Assembly (NCBI RefSeq): GCF_036046055.1
Contig: NZ_CP107939.1
Coordinates: 2,356,001 to 2,420,000, forward strand
DNA from: Nocardia sp. NBC_00403
Lineage (GTDB): Bacteria; Actinomycetota; Actinomycetes; Mycobacteriales; Mycobacteriaceae
Reading direction: 5' to 3'
DNA length: 64,000 nucleotides
Shown here: positions 25,378 through 33,768 of the stretch, piece after piece
Numbering within the stretch: the first letter of the stretch is position 1
How the letters are laid out: every line of letters begins with the position of its first letter
Made by a program: the position numbers and the translations under genes
The notes under the pieces: generated by a model
The model's input: the letters and a program-made list of their open reading frames with translations, nothing else
Told to the model about the DNA's origin: nothing
Databases searched by the model: none

Positions 25378-26361
25378 TCACCAGTGGGTGCCGGGAACCC
25401 AGCGGGCGGCGCGGCGCAGCGCGGTGCCGGTGACGCGGCGTGCCGTCGACTGTGGACGTGGCTCGCGTTGGGGGGTAAGGGTTTCCGGTATTTCCTCCGG
25501 GTCGGATTCCATTTGCTCACCCTTGGCCGCGGGAGAGTCGGGCAGTGCGCGGTAATAGCGGTGCAGGATGCGGTCGCGGATCTTGGGGGTGAGCAGGGCG
25601 CCGTATTCGGCGAAGGTGCCCAGTGGCACATCGATGCGCTTGGGGCGTTCGGTGAGCGCGCGCACGATGGTGGCCGCCGCCCATTCCGGGGACTCGGCCG
25701 GGCCCTGATCGCCGCTCGGGGTGATCATCGGAGTGCGCACCAGCGGCATGTGGATGGTGGTGAAAGTGACACCGTCGGCCATGGTTTCGACCGCAGCCAC
25801 CTCGGTGAACTTGTCCAGCGCTGCCTTGCTCGCGAGATATGCGGCGAAGCGCGGGGTGGCCACCTGCACACCGGCGCTGCTGATATTGACGATGTGGCCG
25901 AACTTGCGTTCCCGCATCTGCGGCAGCAGGGCAAGCGTGAGCCGCAGTGCGCCGAAGTAGTTGACCGCCATGGTGCGTTCGAAATCGTGCAGCCGGTCGG
26001 TGGAGCGGTGGATGGCGCGGCGGATGGAGCGGCCGGCATTGTTGACCAGCATGTCGACGTGACCGTGTTCGTCGAGGATGGCCTTGACGACCTGGTCGAC
26101 GGATTCGGAATCGGTGATGTCGCACTGATATCCGTAGGCGATGCCGCCCTCGGCTCTGATTTCTTCGACCACGGTCGTGAGTTCGTCGCCACGGCGCGCG
26201 AGCAGGAACACGATGGCTTTCTTGTCCGCGACGGCAAGTGCCGCCGCCCGGCCGATGCCGGAGGAAGCGCCGGTGATGAGGATGTGTCGGCCGGTGAGGT
26301 CGCGGCGGTTGCGCCGGGCCGGACCGCGCGGGCCGGTGTCGTCAGCGGATGCTCGGGTCAT
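25378..26361 (-). CDS. Short-chain dehydrogenase/reductase
   Basis: 327 residues. The NAD(P)-binding motif is ILITGASSGIGRAAAL, then the structural motif MLVNNAGRS, then the catalytic set with Ser in HIVNISSAG and YLASK. The C-terminal 70 residues are an Arg/Pro-rich extension (EPRPQSTARRVTGTALRR). It resembles SDRs tied to mycobacterial lipid metabolism, but the substrate is not readable. A TetR-like operator lies 31-50 bp before the start, so expression is probably repressed by a regulator encoded elsewhere. Confidence 0.9.
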   Translation of the reverse strand: MTRASADDTGPRGPARRNRRDLTGRHILITGASSGIGRAAALAVADKKAIVFLLARRGDELTTVVEEIRAEGGIAYGYQCDITDSESVDQVVKAILDEHGHVDMLVNNAGRSIRRAIHRSTDRLHDFERTMAVNYFGALRLTLALLPQMRERKFGHIVNISSAGVQVATPRFAAYLASKAALDKFTEVAAVETMADGVTFTTIHMPLVRTPMITPSGDQGPAESPEWAAATIVRALTERPKRIDVPLGTFAEYGALLTPKIRDRILHRYYRALPDSPAAKGEQMESDPEEIPETLTPQREPRPQSTARRVTGTALRRAARWVPGTHW

Positions 26362-26391
26362 CGCTGCTCCTTTGCAGGTCGATTTGGCACG

Positions 26392-26411
26392 AACTTACTC
26401 TTAAGTAAGTT
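26392..26411. promoter_or_regulatory. TetR-like operator before the SDR gene
   Basis: AACTTACTCTTAAGTAAGTT: AACTTAC and GTAAGTT are exact inverted halves around six bases. It lies between the divergent SDR gene and the LexA-controlled gene. AT-rich halves stand out in this GC-rich DNA. Confidence 0.55.
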
Positions 26412-26469
26412 TACCTGCCAAGTGGGGCCCGTCACAGCAGGGCTCGCGTTCGAACGCATCTCGAATCCT

Positions 26470-26485
26470 TCGAACATATGTGCGA
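26470..26485 (+). promoter_or_regulatory. LexA (SOS) box before the small gene at 26496
   Basis: TCGAACATATGTGCGA fits TCGAAC-N4-GTTCGA at 11 of 12 fixed positions. A GATACT -10 element follows at 26484-26489, so LexA would cover the promoter. Transcription would start close to ATG 26496. Confidence 0.7.
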
Positions 26486-26495
26486 TACTCTGCGC

Positions 26496-26951
26496 ATGGC
26501 GGACGATCGGATGGCGGAAGTATTTGCCGCGGTGCGGCTCGGAAGTGGGAACCCGGAGGCGGCCCGGCGGCTGCTCGAGGAGCTGTGGATCGAGATCGGT
26601 GCCGGCGGAGATCCCTTGCACCGCTGCCTGATTGCGCATCATCTTGCCGATCTGCAAGACACCGCCGACGGGGCGCTGCTGTGGGATCAGCGCGCGCTCG
26701 CCGCGGTATTCGGTCCCGGCGTTCCGCTCGACGAAGGGCTCCGCGGTTTCCTCCCCGCGCTGTATCTCAGCCTGGCTGACAGTCATCGCCGCGTCGGCGA
26801 TTTCGACACCGCCCGTATGCAATTGGCCATCGCCCGCGGCCATCTCGACATCCTCGCCAACGACGCCTACGGCGCCGTGATCCGGGCCAAGCTCGACCGG
26901 GTCGGGGCCGCGCTGACCGCCGCGTCGAAAGAGTCGCTGCCGGCCGGCTGA
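26496..26951 (+). CDS. LexA-controlled helical protein of unknown function
   Basis: 151 residues from ATG 26496. It is predicted all-helical by eye, with a TPR-like helical pair (LYLSLADSHRRVGDFDTARM, then QLAIARGHLDILAN). No catalytic motif is visible. The LexA box over its promoter and its place 93 bp before dnaE2, in the same direction, suggest that it takes part in the SOS response or in mutasome assembly. It is not one of the known mutasome proteins. The transcript may be leaderless. Confidence 0.7.
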   Translation: MADDRMAEVFAAVRLGSGNPEAARRLLEELWIEIGAGGDPLHRCLIAHHLADLQDTADGALLWDQRALAAVFGPGVPLDEGLRGFLPALYLSLADSHRRVGDFDTARMQLAIARGHLDILANDAYGAVIRAKLDRVGAALTAASKESLPAG

Positions 26952-27007
26952 CCTGCGGCGACGGGTGAATCTCCGAGATCGCTGCCCCGTTGCCCCTTCT
27001 TAATCTT

Positions 27008-27023
27008 TCGAATGTATGTTCGA
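27008..27023 (+). promoter_or_regulatory. LexA (SOS) box of dnaE2
   Basis: TCGAATGTATGTTCGA matches TCGAAC-N4-GTTCGA at 11 of 12 fixed positions, 21 bp before the dnaE2 start. GGAGGTGA at 27030-27037 is the ribosome-binding site. Confidence 0.9.
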
Positions 27024-27044
27024 GAATTGAGGAGGTGATATGTC

Positions 27045-30000
27045 ATGGGTTGGAGCAACGGTCCACCGACCTGGGCGGAGCTGGAGCGGGTGCTGTCCGG
27101 GCGTCCCGGCCGGACCAACCCGGAGGCGATGTACCCCGGCGACGGCGGCGACAGTCCGGCGTGGTCGCGCAAGCGCGGCGCGTATCGGGCCGAGCCGGTC
27201 GAACCCGCCGAGGGGCCGGTGGTGCCGTATGCGGAGTTGCACGCGCATTCGGCCTACAGCTTCCTGGACGGGGCGAGCCAGCCGGAGGAACTGGTGGAGG
27301 AGGCGGTCCGGCTCGGGTTGGCGGCGATCGCGCTCACCGACCACGACGGCTTCTACGGAACCGTGCGCTTCGCGGAGGCGGCCAAGGAATGGGGGATGCC
27401 CACGGTCTTCGGCGCGGAGCTGTCACTCGGTGCGCAGCGGCAGGCGGCGGCGCAGGCCGCAGGCGCGGATTCGGCGCCGCGCACCGGCTCGCCCGACCCC
27501 GCCGGTCCGCATCTGCTCGTACTCGCCAGGGGCCAAGAGGGGTATCGGCGACTATCGCGTGAGATCGCGGCCGCCCACATGGCCGCGGGGGAGAAGGGCA
27601 TTCTCCGCTACGACCTCGACGCGCTCACCGCTGCGGCGGACGGGCACTGGCACATCCTGACCGGTTGCCGCAAAGGCCATGTCCGCCAAGCCCTCGAGCG
27701 TGACCTCGGTGCGGGCGACACTCGCCTCGCCGAGGCGGAAGCGGCCCTGCGCGATCTGATGGCACGGTTCGGCGCCGACCGGGTGAGCGTGGAGCTCACT
27801 CACCACGGCATTCCGGAGGACGACGAGCGCAACGCCCATCTCGTCGCGCTGGCCGACCGGCTCGGTCTACCCGTGCTGGCCACCACCGGAGCGCATTTCG
27901 CCGGACCCGGCCAGCGTCGCCGCGCCATGGCGCTCGCGGCGATCAGGTCGCGCCGGAGCCTGGACGAGATCGCAGGCTGGCTGGCTCCCACCGGCGGTGC
28001 ACACTTGCGCTCCGGCGCGGAGATGGCGCAGCTGTTCGCCGCCTGTCCGCAGGCGGTGGCGAACGCGGTGGCGCTCGCCCGCGAATGCGCCTTCGATCTG
28101 AAGTTGATCGCACCGAGGTTGCCGCCGTTCGATGTGCCCGCTGGACACGACGAGAAGTCGTGGCTGCGTGAGCTGACACTCGCGGGCGCTGCCGACCGAT
28201 ATGGTCCACGAGCGGGAAATCCCCGGGCATACCAGCAGATCGAGCACGAGCTCGCCGTGATCGACAAGCTGGAGTTCCCCGGCTACTTCCTGGTGGTGCA
28301 CGACATCGTCACCTTCTGCAAGGACAACGACATCCTGTGCCAGGGCCGTGGTTCGGCGGCCAACTCGGCGGTCTGCTACGCGATCGGCATCACCAATGTC
28401 GACCCCGTCGCCAACAATCTGCTGTTCGAACGGTTCCTCTCCCCAGAGCGCGACGGCCCGCCCGATATCGATGTCGACATCGAATCCGATCGCCGTGAGG
28501 AGGCGATCCAGCACGTCTACACCAAATACGGTCGTGACTATGCCGCTCAGGTGGCCAATGTGATCACCTACCGCGGTAAGTCCGCGGTGCGTGATGCCGC
28601 ACGCGCACTGGGCTTTTCGCCGGGCCAGCAGGATGCGTGGAGCAAACAGGTGAGCCGCTGGACCGGCGTCGGTGGCGAGACCGGCACCGACATTCCCGCG
28701 GAGGTGCTCGAGTTGGCCACCGAAATCGAGGGTTTGCCGAGGCATCTGGGCATCCACTCCGGCGGCATGGTGATCTGCGACCGGCCCATCGCCGATGTCT
28801 GCCCGGTAGAGTGGGCGCGGATGCCCGGCCGCAGTGTGCTGCAGTGGGACAAGGACGATTGCGCCGCGGTCAATCTGGTGAAGTTCGATCTGCTCGGCCT
28901 CGGCATGCTCTCCGCACTGCACTACATGATCGATATGGTGCGCGAGCACAAGGAGGAGACGGTCGAGCTGCACAAGCTGGACCTGAAGGAAGCCGCCGTC
29001 TACGAAATGCTGTCGCGCGCCGACTCGGTGGGCGTTTTCCAGGTGGAGTCACGCGCTCAGATGGCCACGCTGCCCCGGTTGAAACCGCGGAAATTCTACG
29101 ACCTGGTCGTGGAGGTGGCGCTGATTCGACCGGGTCCGATCCAAGGCGGCTCGGTACACCCCTACATCCGCCGCCGCAACGGGCTCGAAGAGGTGACCTA
29201 TGACCATGAGGCCCTGCGGAATTCGCTCGCGCGTACCCTCGGCGTACCGCTGTTCCAGGAGCAGCTCATGCAGATGGCCGTCGATGTCGCCGGTTTCACC
29301 GCCGCCGAGGCCGACCAGCTGCGCCGCGCCATGGGTTCCAAACGCTCCCCGGAGCGCATGGAGCGACTCAAGGACCGGCTGTACGAGGGGATGCGCGAGC
29401 TGCACGGCATCACCGGCGAGATCGCCGACCGGATCTACGAAAAGCTCTATGCCTTCGCGAATTTCGGCTTTCCGGAAAGCCATTCGCAGAGCTTCGCCTC
29501 GATCGTGTTCTATTCGTCGTGGTTCAAGCTGCACCATCCCGCGGCGTTCTGCGCCGGTTTGCTGCGCGCCCAGCCGATGGGCTTCTACTCTCCGCAGTCG
29601 CTGGTCGCCGATGCCCGCAGGCACGGGGTGCTCGTGCACGGTCCCGACATCAACGCCAGCCGCGCCGAACCGACTCTCGAGCAGCGCGGCACCCAGGTGC
29701 GCCTCGGCCTCGCGGCAATCCGCCACATCGGCGCCGATCTCGCCGAACGCATTGTCGCGGCCCGCGGGTCGGTGCCGTACACCTCCTTCGTCGACCTCAC
29801 CGGCCGCGTGGAACTCACTGTCACTCAAGCGGAGTCACTCGCCACGGCGGGCGCGCTCGGCAGCCTCGGCAGCACTCGCCGCGAGGCGCTCTGGGCGGCG
29901 GGCGCCGCCGCGGGTGAACGTCCCGATCGCCTGCCCGGCACCGGCGCCGCCACCACCGCCCCCGCCTTGCCCGGCATGAGCGAGCTCGAACTCGCCGCCG

Positions 30001-30389
30001 CCGACGTCTGGGCCACCGGCGTCTCACCTGGCAGCTACCCCACCGAATTCCTGCGCCCCCAACTCGACGCCCTCGGTGTCATCCCCGCCTCCGGCCTGCT
30101 CGCCGTCCCCGACGGCTCCCGAGTCCTGGTCGGCGGCGCCGTCACCCACCGGCAGCGCCCCGCCACCGCCGCGGGCGTCACCTTCCTCAACCTGGAAGAC
30201 GAAACCGGCATGGTGAACGTCGTCTGCTCGGTGGGCCTGTGGACCCGTTACCGCCGCCTGGCCCAGGGCGCCCCTGCTCTCCTCATCCGCGGCCGCGTCC
30301 AGAACGCCGAAGGTGCGGTCAGCGTGGTCGCCGAGCATCTGCAGCGCATGGACCTGCGTATCGAGGCGAAGTCTCGCGACTTCCGTTGA
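27045..30389 (+). CDS. dnaE2: Error-prone DNA polymerase DnaE2
   Basis: 1114 residues, normal for DnaE2. The PHP domain starts at about residue 60 (YAELHAHSAYSFLDGASQPE, IALTDHDGFYG). The polymerase active site shows PDIDVDIESDRREE near 473. A helix-hairpin-helix region (PESHSQSFASIVFYSS and beyond) and a C-terminal OB fold (VLVGGAVTHRQRPATAAGV, NLEDETGMVNVV) follow. DnaE2 carries out error-prone synthesis across lesions together with ImuA' and ImuB, and is SOS-induced. It is separated from imuA'B by about 6 kb here. Confidence 0.95.
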   Translation: MGWSNGPPTWAELERVLSGRPGRTNPEAMYPGDGGDSPAWSRKRGAYRAEPVEPAEGPVVPYAELHAHSAYSFLDGASQPEELVEEAVRLGLAAIALTDHDGFYGTVRFAEAAKEWGMPTVFGAELSLGAQRQAAAQAAGADSAPRTGSPDPAGPHLLVLARGQEGYRRLSREIAAAHMAAGEKGILRYDLDALTAAADGHWHILTGCRKGHVRQALERDLGAGDTRLAEAEAALRDLMARFGADRVSVELTHHGIPEDDERNAHLVALADRLGLPVLATTGAHFAGPGQRRRAMALAAIRSRRSLDEIAGWLAPTGGAHLRSGAEMAQLFAACPQAVANAVALARECAFDLKLIAPRLPPFDVPAGHDEKSWLRELTLAGAADRYGPRAGNPRAYQQIEHELAVIDKLEFPGYFLVVHDIVTFCKDNDILCQGRGSAANSAVCYAIGITNVDPVANNLLFERFLSPERDGPPDIDVDIESDRREEAIQHVYTKYGRDYAAQVANVITYRGKSAVRDAARALGFSPGQQDAWSKQVSRWTGVGGETGTDIPAEVLELATEIEGLPRHLGIHSGGMVICDRPIADVCPVEWARMPGRSVLQWDKDDCAAVNLVKFDLLGLGMLSALHYMIDMVREHKEETVELHKLDLKEAAVYEMLSRADSVGVFQVESRAQMATLPRLKPRKFYDLVVEVALIRPGPIQGGSVHPYIRRRNGLEEVTYDHEALRNSLARTLGVPLFQEQLMQMAVDVAGFTAAEADQLRRAMGSKRSPERMERLKDRLYEGMRELHGITGEIADRIYEKLYAFANFGFPESHSQSFASIVFYSSWFKLHHPAAFCAGLLRAQPMGFYSPQSLVADARRHGVLVHGPDINASRAEPTLEQRGTQVRLGLAAIRHIGADLAERIVAARGSVPYTSFVDLTGRVELTVTQAESLATAGALGSLGSTRREALWAAGAAAGERPDRLPGTGAATTAPALPGMSELELAAADVWATGVSPGSYPTEFLRPQLDALGVIPASGLLAVPDGSRVLVGGAVTHRQRPATAAGVTFLNLEDETGMVNVVCSVGLWTRYRRLAQGAPALLIRGRVQNAEGAVSVVAEHLQRMDLRIEAKSRDFR

Positions 30390-30392
30390 CGC

Positions 30393-30525
30393 TCAGAACA
30401 TTCCGTTCTGGTTGACGGAATCCGCCGGGATCGGCTGGATGACATCCCAATGTTCGGCGAGCTTTCCGCCGTCGAGCCGGAAGATATCCATGATCGCCAG
30501 GCCGCCGCCGACGACGCGGCGTCGG
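30393..30525 (-). pseudogene. C-terminal remnant of an NTF2/SnoaL-like protein
   Basis: The frame ends VGGGLAIMDIFRLDGGKLAE, then HWDVIQPIPADSVNQNGMF and TGA at 30395-30393. This is the well conserved C-terminus of SnoaL-like (NTF2 fold) proteins. Upstream in the frame the similarity stops at about 30525, where the TetR remnant of the other strand begins. The N-terminal two thirds are gone. Confidence 0.65.
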
Positions 30526-30533
30526 TCACGCTC

Positions 30534-30662
30534 GATCTGCGTGCGGCAGTCCACGGTGCGGTATCGATCCGACTCAACCAGCCGGACCAGCCGTGGCCGC
30601 CGCTCACCGATCAGATCGAAAGGTTCCTCGTCAGGCTGGTCGGCGTCGCACCGGCGGGATAA
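30534..30662 (+). pseudogene. C-terminal remnant of a TetR regulator
   Basis: The frame reads LRAAVHGAVSIRLNQPD, then QPWPPLTDQIERFLVRLVG, and stops with TAA at 30660. This is the usual end of a TetR ligand-binding domain. The DNA-binding half is missing. With the NTF2-like remnant it looks like a divergent pair from which the common 5' region was deleted. Confidence 0.55.
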
Positions 30663-30714
30663 CCCGGGTGGCGAGCTCGGTGACCGAACTCACTGCAGCG
30701 GCTAGTCTTCGGTC

Positions 30715-31758
30715 ATGCGCAAGCTTGCTGTCGTGATGACCGGCCTGCTGGGTTTGACGTTGCTCGTCGGGTGCGGTGACGACAACGGCAGCTCCGCCTC
30801 GGATGGGTCGACCATGGCCACCGCCGTCGCTCCCGCACCCGCGATCGCGCCGCCAGGGCTGCGCGAACAAGGCCCGGCGACGAAACAGGACAACCGTGGG
30901 CAAGGCGGTGCGTCGATCACGCTGCGTAAGGAGGTCGTCACCGGCAGCGTGTCCCTCACCGCGAGCGACCCGGTCGGCACCGCCGGCAAGGTTGCCGATC
31001 AGGTGCGGCTGCTCGACGGCCGGATCGATAGCCGCACCGAACAACCGGGCAGCGACGACGTCGACCCGAGCGCCACGCTCACGGTGCGGGTGCCCTCGGA
31101 CAAGACGGACAAGTTCATCGACGGCCTCGGCGGCCTCGGCCGCGTCACCCAGGTGAGCACCAACCGCGATGACGTCACAATGCGGTGGGAAGACCTCGAC
31201 GCGCGGATCAAGGCGCTCCAGGCCTCGGTCGACCGGCTGCGCGCACTCATCGCCGGCGCAACAAGCACCGCGGATCTCATTGCCGCCGAAAGCGCTTTGT
31301 CCAGCCGCCAAGGCGAACTCGACAGTCTCACCGCGCAGAAACGTCACCTCGACGACCAGGTCTCGCTGTCCACGTTGACCATCGACATCACCACCGCAGA
31401 CAAGAAGTCCGACGACGACGGGCCGACCAATTTCTGGGACGGCATCGTCTCGGGTTGGCACTCGCTGATGGACTGGCTGAAGGACGCGGTTGTCTTCAGC
31501 GGCAAGGCAATTCCGTGGCTCGGTTTCCTCGTGGTCGTCGGCGCGGTGGTCTGGGGCATCGTGCGCATCGTGCGGCGGCCCGGCCGGAAACCAGGTGCGA
31601 CGGCTACGGAAGAATCGGCCACGCCGAAGAAACCGGCGGTCGCGGCGGAATCGGTGCCCGAACCGAAGGCTGCGGCCACCTCGAAGAGCCCCGATACCAG
31701 CGGCGAGACAGGAGCGGCAGGTGTCGACAGTGGTAAGGGCGACGATAAAACCGAATAG
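30715..31758 (+). CDS. DUF4349 lipoprotein
   Basis: 347 residues. The signal peptide ends in the lipobox LLVGC, so the protein is probably anchored to the membrane through Cys 20. The DUF4349 domain (about 65-235) has VRVPSDKTDKFIDGL, a coiled coil (EDLDARIKALQASVDRLRAL) and VSLSTLTIDIT. One membrane helix (IPWLGFLVVVGAVVWGIVRI) and a charged Lys/Ala/Pro tail follow. The function of DUF4349 is unknown. The DUF167 gene starts inside its last codons. Confidence 0.85.
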   Translation: MRKLAVVMTGLLGLTLLVGCGDDNGSSASDGSTMATAVAPAPAIAPPGLREQGPATKQDNRGQGGASITLRKEVVTGSVSLTASDPVGTAGKVADQVRLLDGRIDSRTEQPGSDDVDPSATLTVRVPSDKTDKFIDGLGGLGRVTQVSTNRDDVTMRWEDLDARIKALQASVDRLRALIAGATSTADLIAAESALSSRQGELDSLTAQKRHLDDQVSLSTLTIDITTADKKSDDDGPTNFWDGIVSGWHSLMDWLKDAVVFSGKAIPWLGFLVVVGAVVWGIVRIVRRPGRKPGATATEESATPKKPAVAAESVPEPKAAATSKSPDTSGETGAAGVDSGKGDDKTE

Positions 31759-31951
31759 CCGTAAAGGCCCGCTCGTCGAAACCCTCGACGACGGCACTCT
31801 GCAGCTGTACGTCCGCGCCCCCGCCGTCGAAGGCAAGGCGAACAAGGCCGCCATCGAGCTGCTTGCCGAGCACTACGGCGTTCCCAAATCCGCTGTCCGC
31901 CTGGCCGCCGGCGCGACCTCGCGCTTCAAACGCTTCGAAGTCGACCTCTGA
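31721..31951 (+). CDS. DUF167 (YggU-like) protein
   Basis: 76 residues from GTG 31721, which overlaps the end of the DUF4349 gene by 38 bp in another frame. It has the family pattern VVRATIKPNSRKGPLVE, then LYVRAPAVEGKANKAAIELL, then AGATSRFKRFEV. GGAGCGGCAG before the GTG can serve as ribosome-binding site. The family is widely conserved and its role is not known. Confidence 0.85.
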   Translation: MSTVVRATIKPNSRKGPLVETLDDGTLQLYVRAPAVEGKANKAAIELLAEHYGVPKSAVRLAAGATSRFKRFEVDL

Positions 31952-31984
31952 AATTCGTGGGCTCCCGGATAAGGGACGAGGCGT

Positions 31985-32449
31985 TTACACCCCGCCGGGA
32001 AAACCGAGTTGCCGCCAAGCTTCGTACACGGTGACCGCGGCTGCGTTGGACAGGTTCATCGACCGCCGCCCCGGCAGCATGGGAATCCGCAACTGCTCAG
32101 TGATATGCGAGTCGGCAAGCACCTCCGTGGGCAGACCGGTTGGCTCGGTGCCGAACAACAGCACATCCCCCTTCCGATAGGTCACCTCGGTGTAGTGCGT
32201 CCGGGCCTGCGTAGTGAACGCGAACACTCGCTCGGGCCGCAGCGCCTGCCACGCCGCCGCCAAATTCTCGTGCACCGTCACCGAAGCCAGATCGTGGTAG
32301 TCCAACCCGGCCCGTCGCAGCTTCGACTCCGAAAGGTCGAACCCCAGCGGTTCGACCAAATGCAGCTCACACCCGGTCCCGGCGGCCAGTCGGATCGCAT
32401 TGCCGGTATTCCCCGGGATGGCAGGCTCGTGAAACATCAATCGGAACAC
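31985..32449 (-). CDS. trmL: tRNA (cytidine/uridine-2'-O)-methyltransferase, TrmL-like
   Basis: 154 residues from GTG 32449; TTG 32461 is also possible. The N-terminus [20 protein letters not shown] and the SPOUT knot sequences [11 protein letters not shown] and [20 protein letters not shown] match TrmL, which methylates the wobble ribose of leucine tRNAs. The start was chosen to match the usual N-terminus. The length is normal for the family. Confidence 0.9.
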   Translation of the reverse strand: MFRLMFHEPAIPGNTGNAIRLAAGTGCELHLVEPLGFDLSESKLRRAGLDYHDLASVTVHENLAAAWQALRPERVFAFTTQARTHYTEVTYRKGDVLLFGTEPTGLPTEVLADSHITEQLRIPMLPGRRSMNLSNAAAVTVYEAWRQLGFPGGV

Positions 32450-32554
32450 CAGGCCAGTCAATCAGGTTCTGTTGCAGCCAACTTGTTTGCCTACCGTCGG
32501 CGATCGCAGGATCGGCCATGCACGCGGGTGCGTCGGCTGTGCGCCGGAGAAGCC

Positions 32555-33100
32555 CTACTCGGCAGGCCGCTCCGGCAGGGCGCAGGCCATGCCGTCCGCC
32601 ATTCCGGTTGGACGCACGCCGAGGCCCTGGTTGAGGCGGGCCCGTTCGTTCTCCCAGGCGATGGTGGTGGCCAACTCGGTGACCTGTGCCTTGGTCAGCT
32701 GTGCCAGCAAGGCGGTGCGCAGGTCGTCGAGCTCGGTGGCCGGGGTCGCGGTCATGGCTTCGGCGAAGGAGATGACGAGTCTCTCCAGGTCGCTGTAGGC
32801 GTCGCTGGTTCGGTAACGCGGCAGGTCGGTGAGTTGCTGCTCGGTGAGGCCGCTCGACCGGGCCACCGCGGAGCCGATGTCCAGGCAGAACTCGCAGTTG
32901 ACAAGGCCGGCGGTTTTCAATTCGGCAAGGTCCTTGAGCTTCGGATCCAGTCGATTGCTGAACAGCATGGCCGTCTCGTACCCGATCGTGCTCATCAGGA
33001 CCTGTGGTCGTCGGATGAGCCAGCCGAGTAGATCGGACCGGTTTCGCTTCGCCTGCCGAATCGCGAGCAGGGTTTGTCGAATCCGTGCGAATGCCTTCAT
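32555..33100 (-). CDS. AhpD-like carboxymuconolactone decarboxylase-family protein
   Basis: 181 residues from ATG 33100, preceded by AAGGAGGT. The redox motif is VNCEFCLDIGSAVARSSGL (CxxC with the following acidic and Ser residues of the AhpD family), near residues 70-90. The rest is all-helical. AhpD-like proteins act as peroxidase partners or as disulfide reductases. A dyad (ACTACG-CTC-CGTAGT) lies 44-58 bp before the start and is a likely repressor site. Confidence 0.85.
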   Translation of the reverse strand: MKAFARIRQTLLAIRQAKRNRSDLLGWLIRRPQVLMSTIGYETAMLFSNRLDPKLKDLAELKTAGLVNCEFCLDIGSAVARSSGLTEQQLTDLPRYRTSDAYSDLERLVISFAEAMTATPATELDDLRTALLAQLTKAQVTELATTIAWENERARLNQGLGVRPTGMADGMACALPERPAE

Positions 33101-33143
33101 TGCCGGGACCTCCTTGCGTCGGATCAACCCACCGTACCTCGAA

Positions 33144-33158
33144 ACTACGCTCCGTAGT
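33144..33158. promoter_or_regulatory. Dyad before the AhpD-like gene
   Basis: ACTACG, CTC, CGTAGT: perfect six-base halves 44 bp before ATG 33100. It resembles TetR-type operators. No regulator gene is adjacent. Confidence 0.5.
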
Positions 33159-33319
33159 AGAAACTTTCCACGCTCCGAAACGGTGGTGCCGGTCGGCGGC
33201 GCGGCCTTGTTTACGCCGGACATCTCATCGAGGTCGAAGGCGTCGCCGTCGTCGAATAACTCACGGTGGGATGACCGCTGTCTGTGACCGGCCGCCTGGT
33301 GTCTGCAAGAATCGGTGCC

Positions 33320-33646
33320 GTGACCGACGTGGACGCCTCTGCCGCCGACCGGCAGTCCGGTAGGAACCGGGGTGAGCAGTTCCTGCGCTCTCACCTGCCG
33401 ATGGTCATCGTGGCGGTGGTCATCGTGCTCGCGGTGATTTTTGTCGCCTCGGATCGCTGGCGTCGTGGGGCGCTGTTCTTCGGTGGCGCGACGCTGCTGG
33501 CTGCCGCCTTCCGGCTGTGTCTGCCGACGGCTCGGGTCGGCCTGCTCGCGGTGCGCAGCAAGCCCTTCGATGTCGCGACCTTGAGCATCCTGGGCACCCT
33601 GATCGTCTTCATTGCCGCGACGATCAACACCCTCGGCGTCGGCTGA
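33320..33646 (+). CDS. DUF3017 membrane protein
   Basis: 108 residues from GTG 33320. Three hydrophobic segments (SHLPMVIVAVVIVLAVIFVA, GGATLLAAAFRLCL, VATLSILGTLIVFIAATIN) separated by short charged loops fit DUF3017, a small actinobacterial membrane family often near folD and metXY. The role is unknown. metXY indeed lie 3 kb downstream, but other genes intervene. Confidence 0.75.
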   Translation: MTDVDASAADRQSGRNRGEQFLRSHLPMVIVAVVIVLAVIFVASDRWRRGALFFGGATLLAAAFRLCLPTARVGLLAVRSKPFDVATLSILGTLIVFIAATINTLGVG

Positions 33647-33722
33647 CGGGGCAGCGCTCGCGTCGGATTCGTGGCTGGGAGTGACGGAGCGGCATTTCAG
33701 GTGGGCGCAAGGTCGTTCGGTT

Positions 33723-33749
33723 GTCCTCGCCGATGTCGTCGGCGAGGAC
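33723..33749. terminator. Bidirectional hairpin between convergent genes
   Basis: GTCCTCGCCGA (33723-33733) pairs perfectly with 33739-33749 over a 5-nt loop. It lies between the DUF3017 and nitroreductase gene ends. Confidence 0.65.
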
Positions 33750-33768
33750 GACGCCCGCATCGGCTAGT

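Noticed and set aside
22926..25631. A 901-codon minus-strand open frame
   Set aside because: It covers three plus-strand genes with recognisable motifs and consists of Arg- and His-rich low-complexity sequence.
32462..32485. IS6-type end (GGTTCTGTTGCA)
   Set aside because: Only about 12 bp match, there is no opposite end, transposase or target duplication nearby.
31980..33768. A 401-residue form of the AhpD-like protein
   Set aside because: The added N-terminal 220 residues run antisense through DUF3017, and a strong ribosome-binding site marks ATG 33100.
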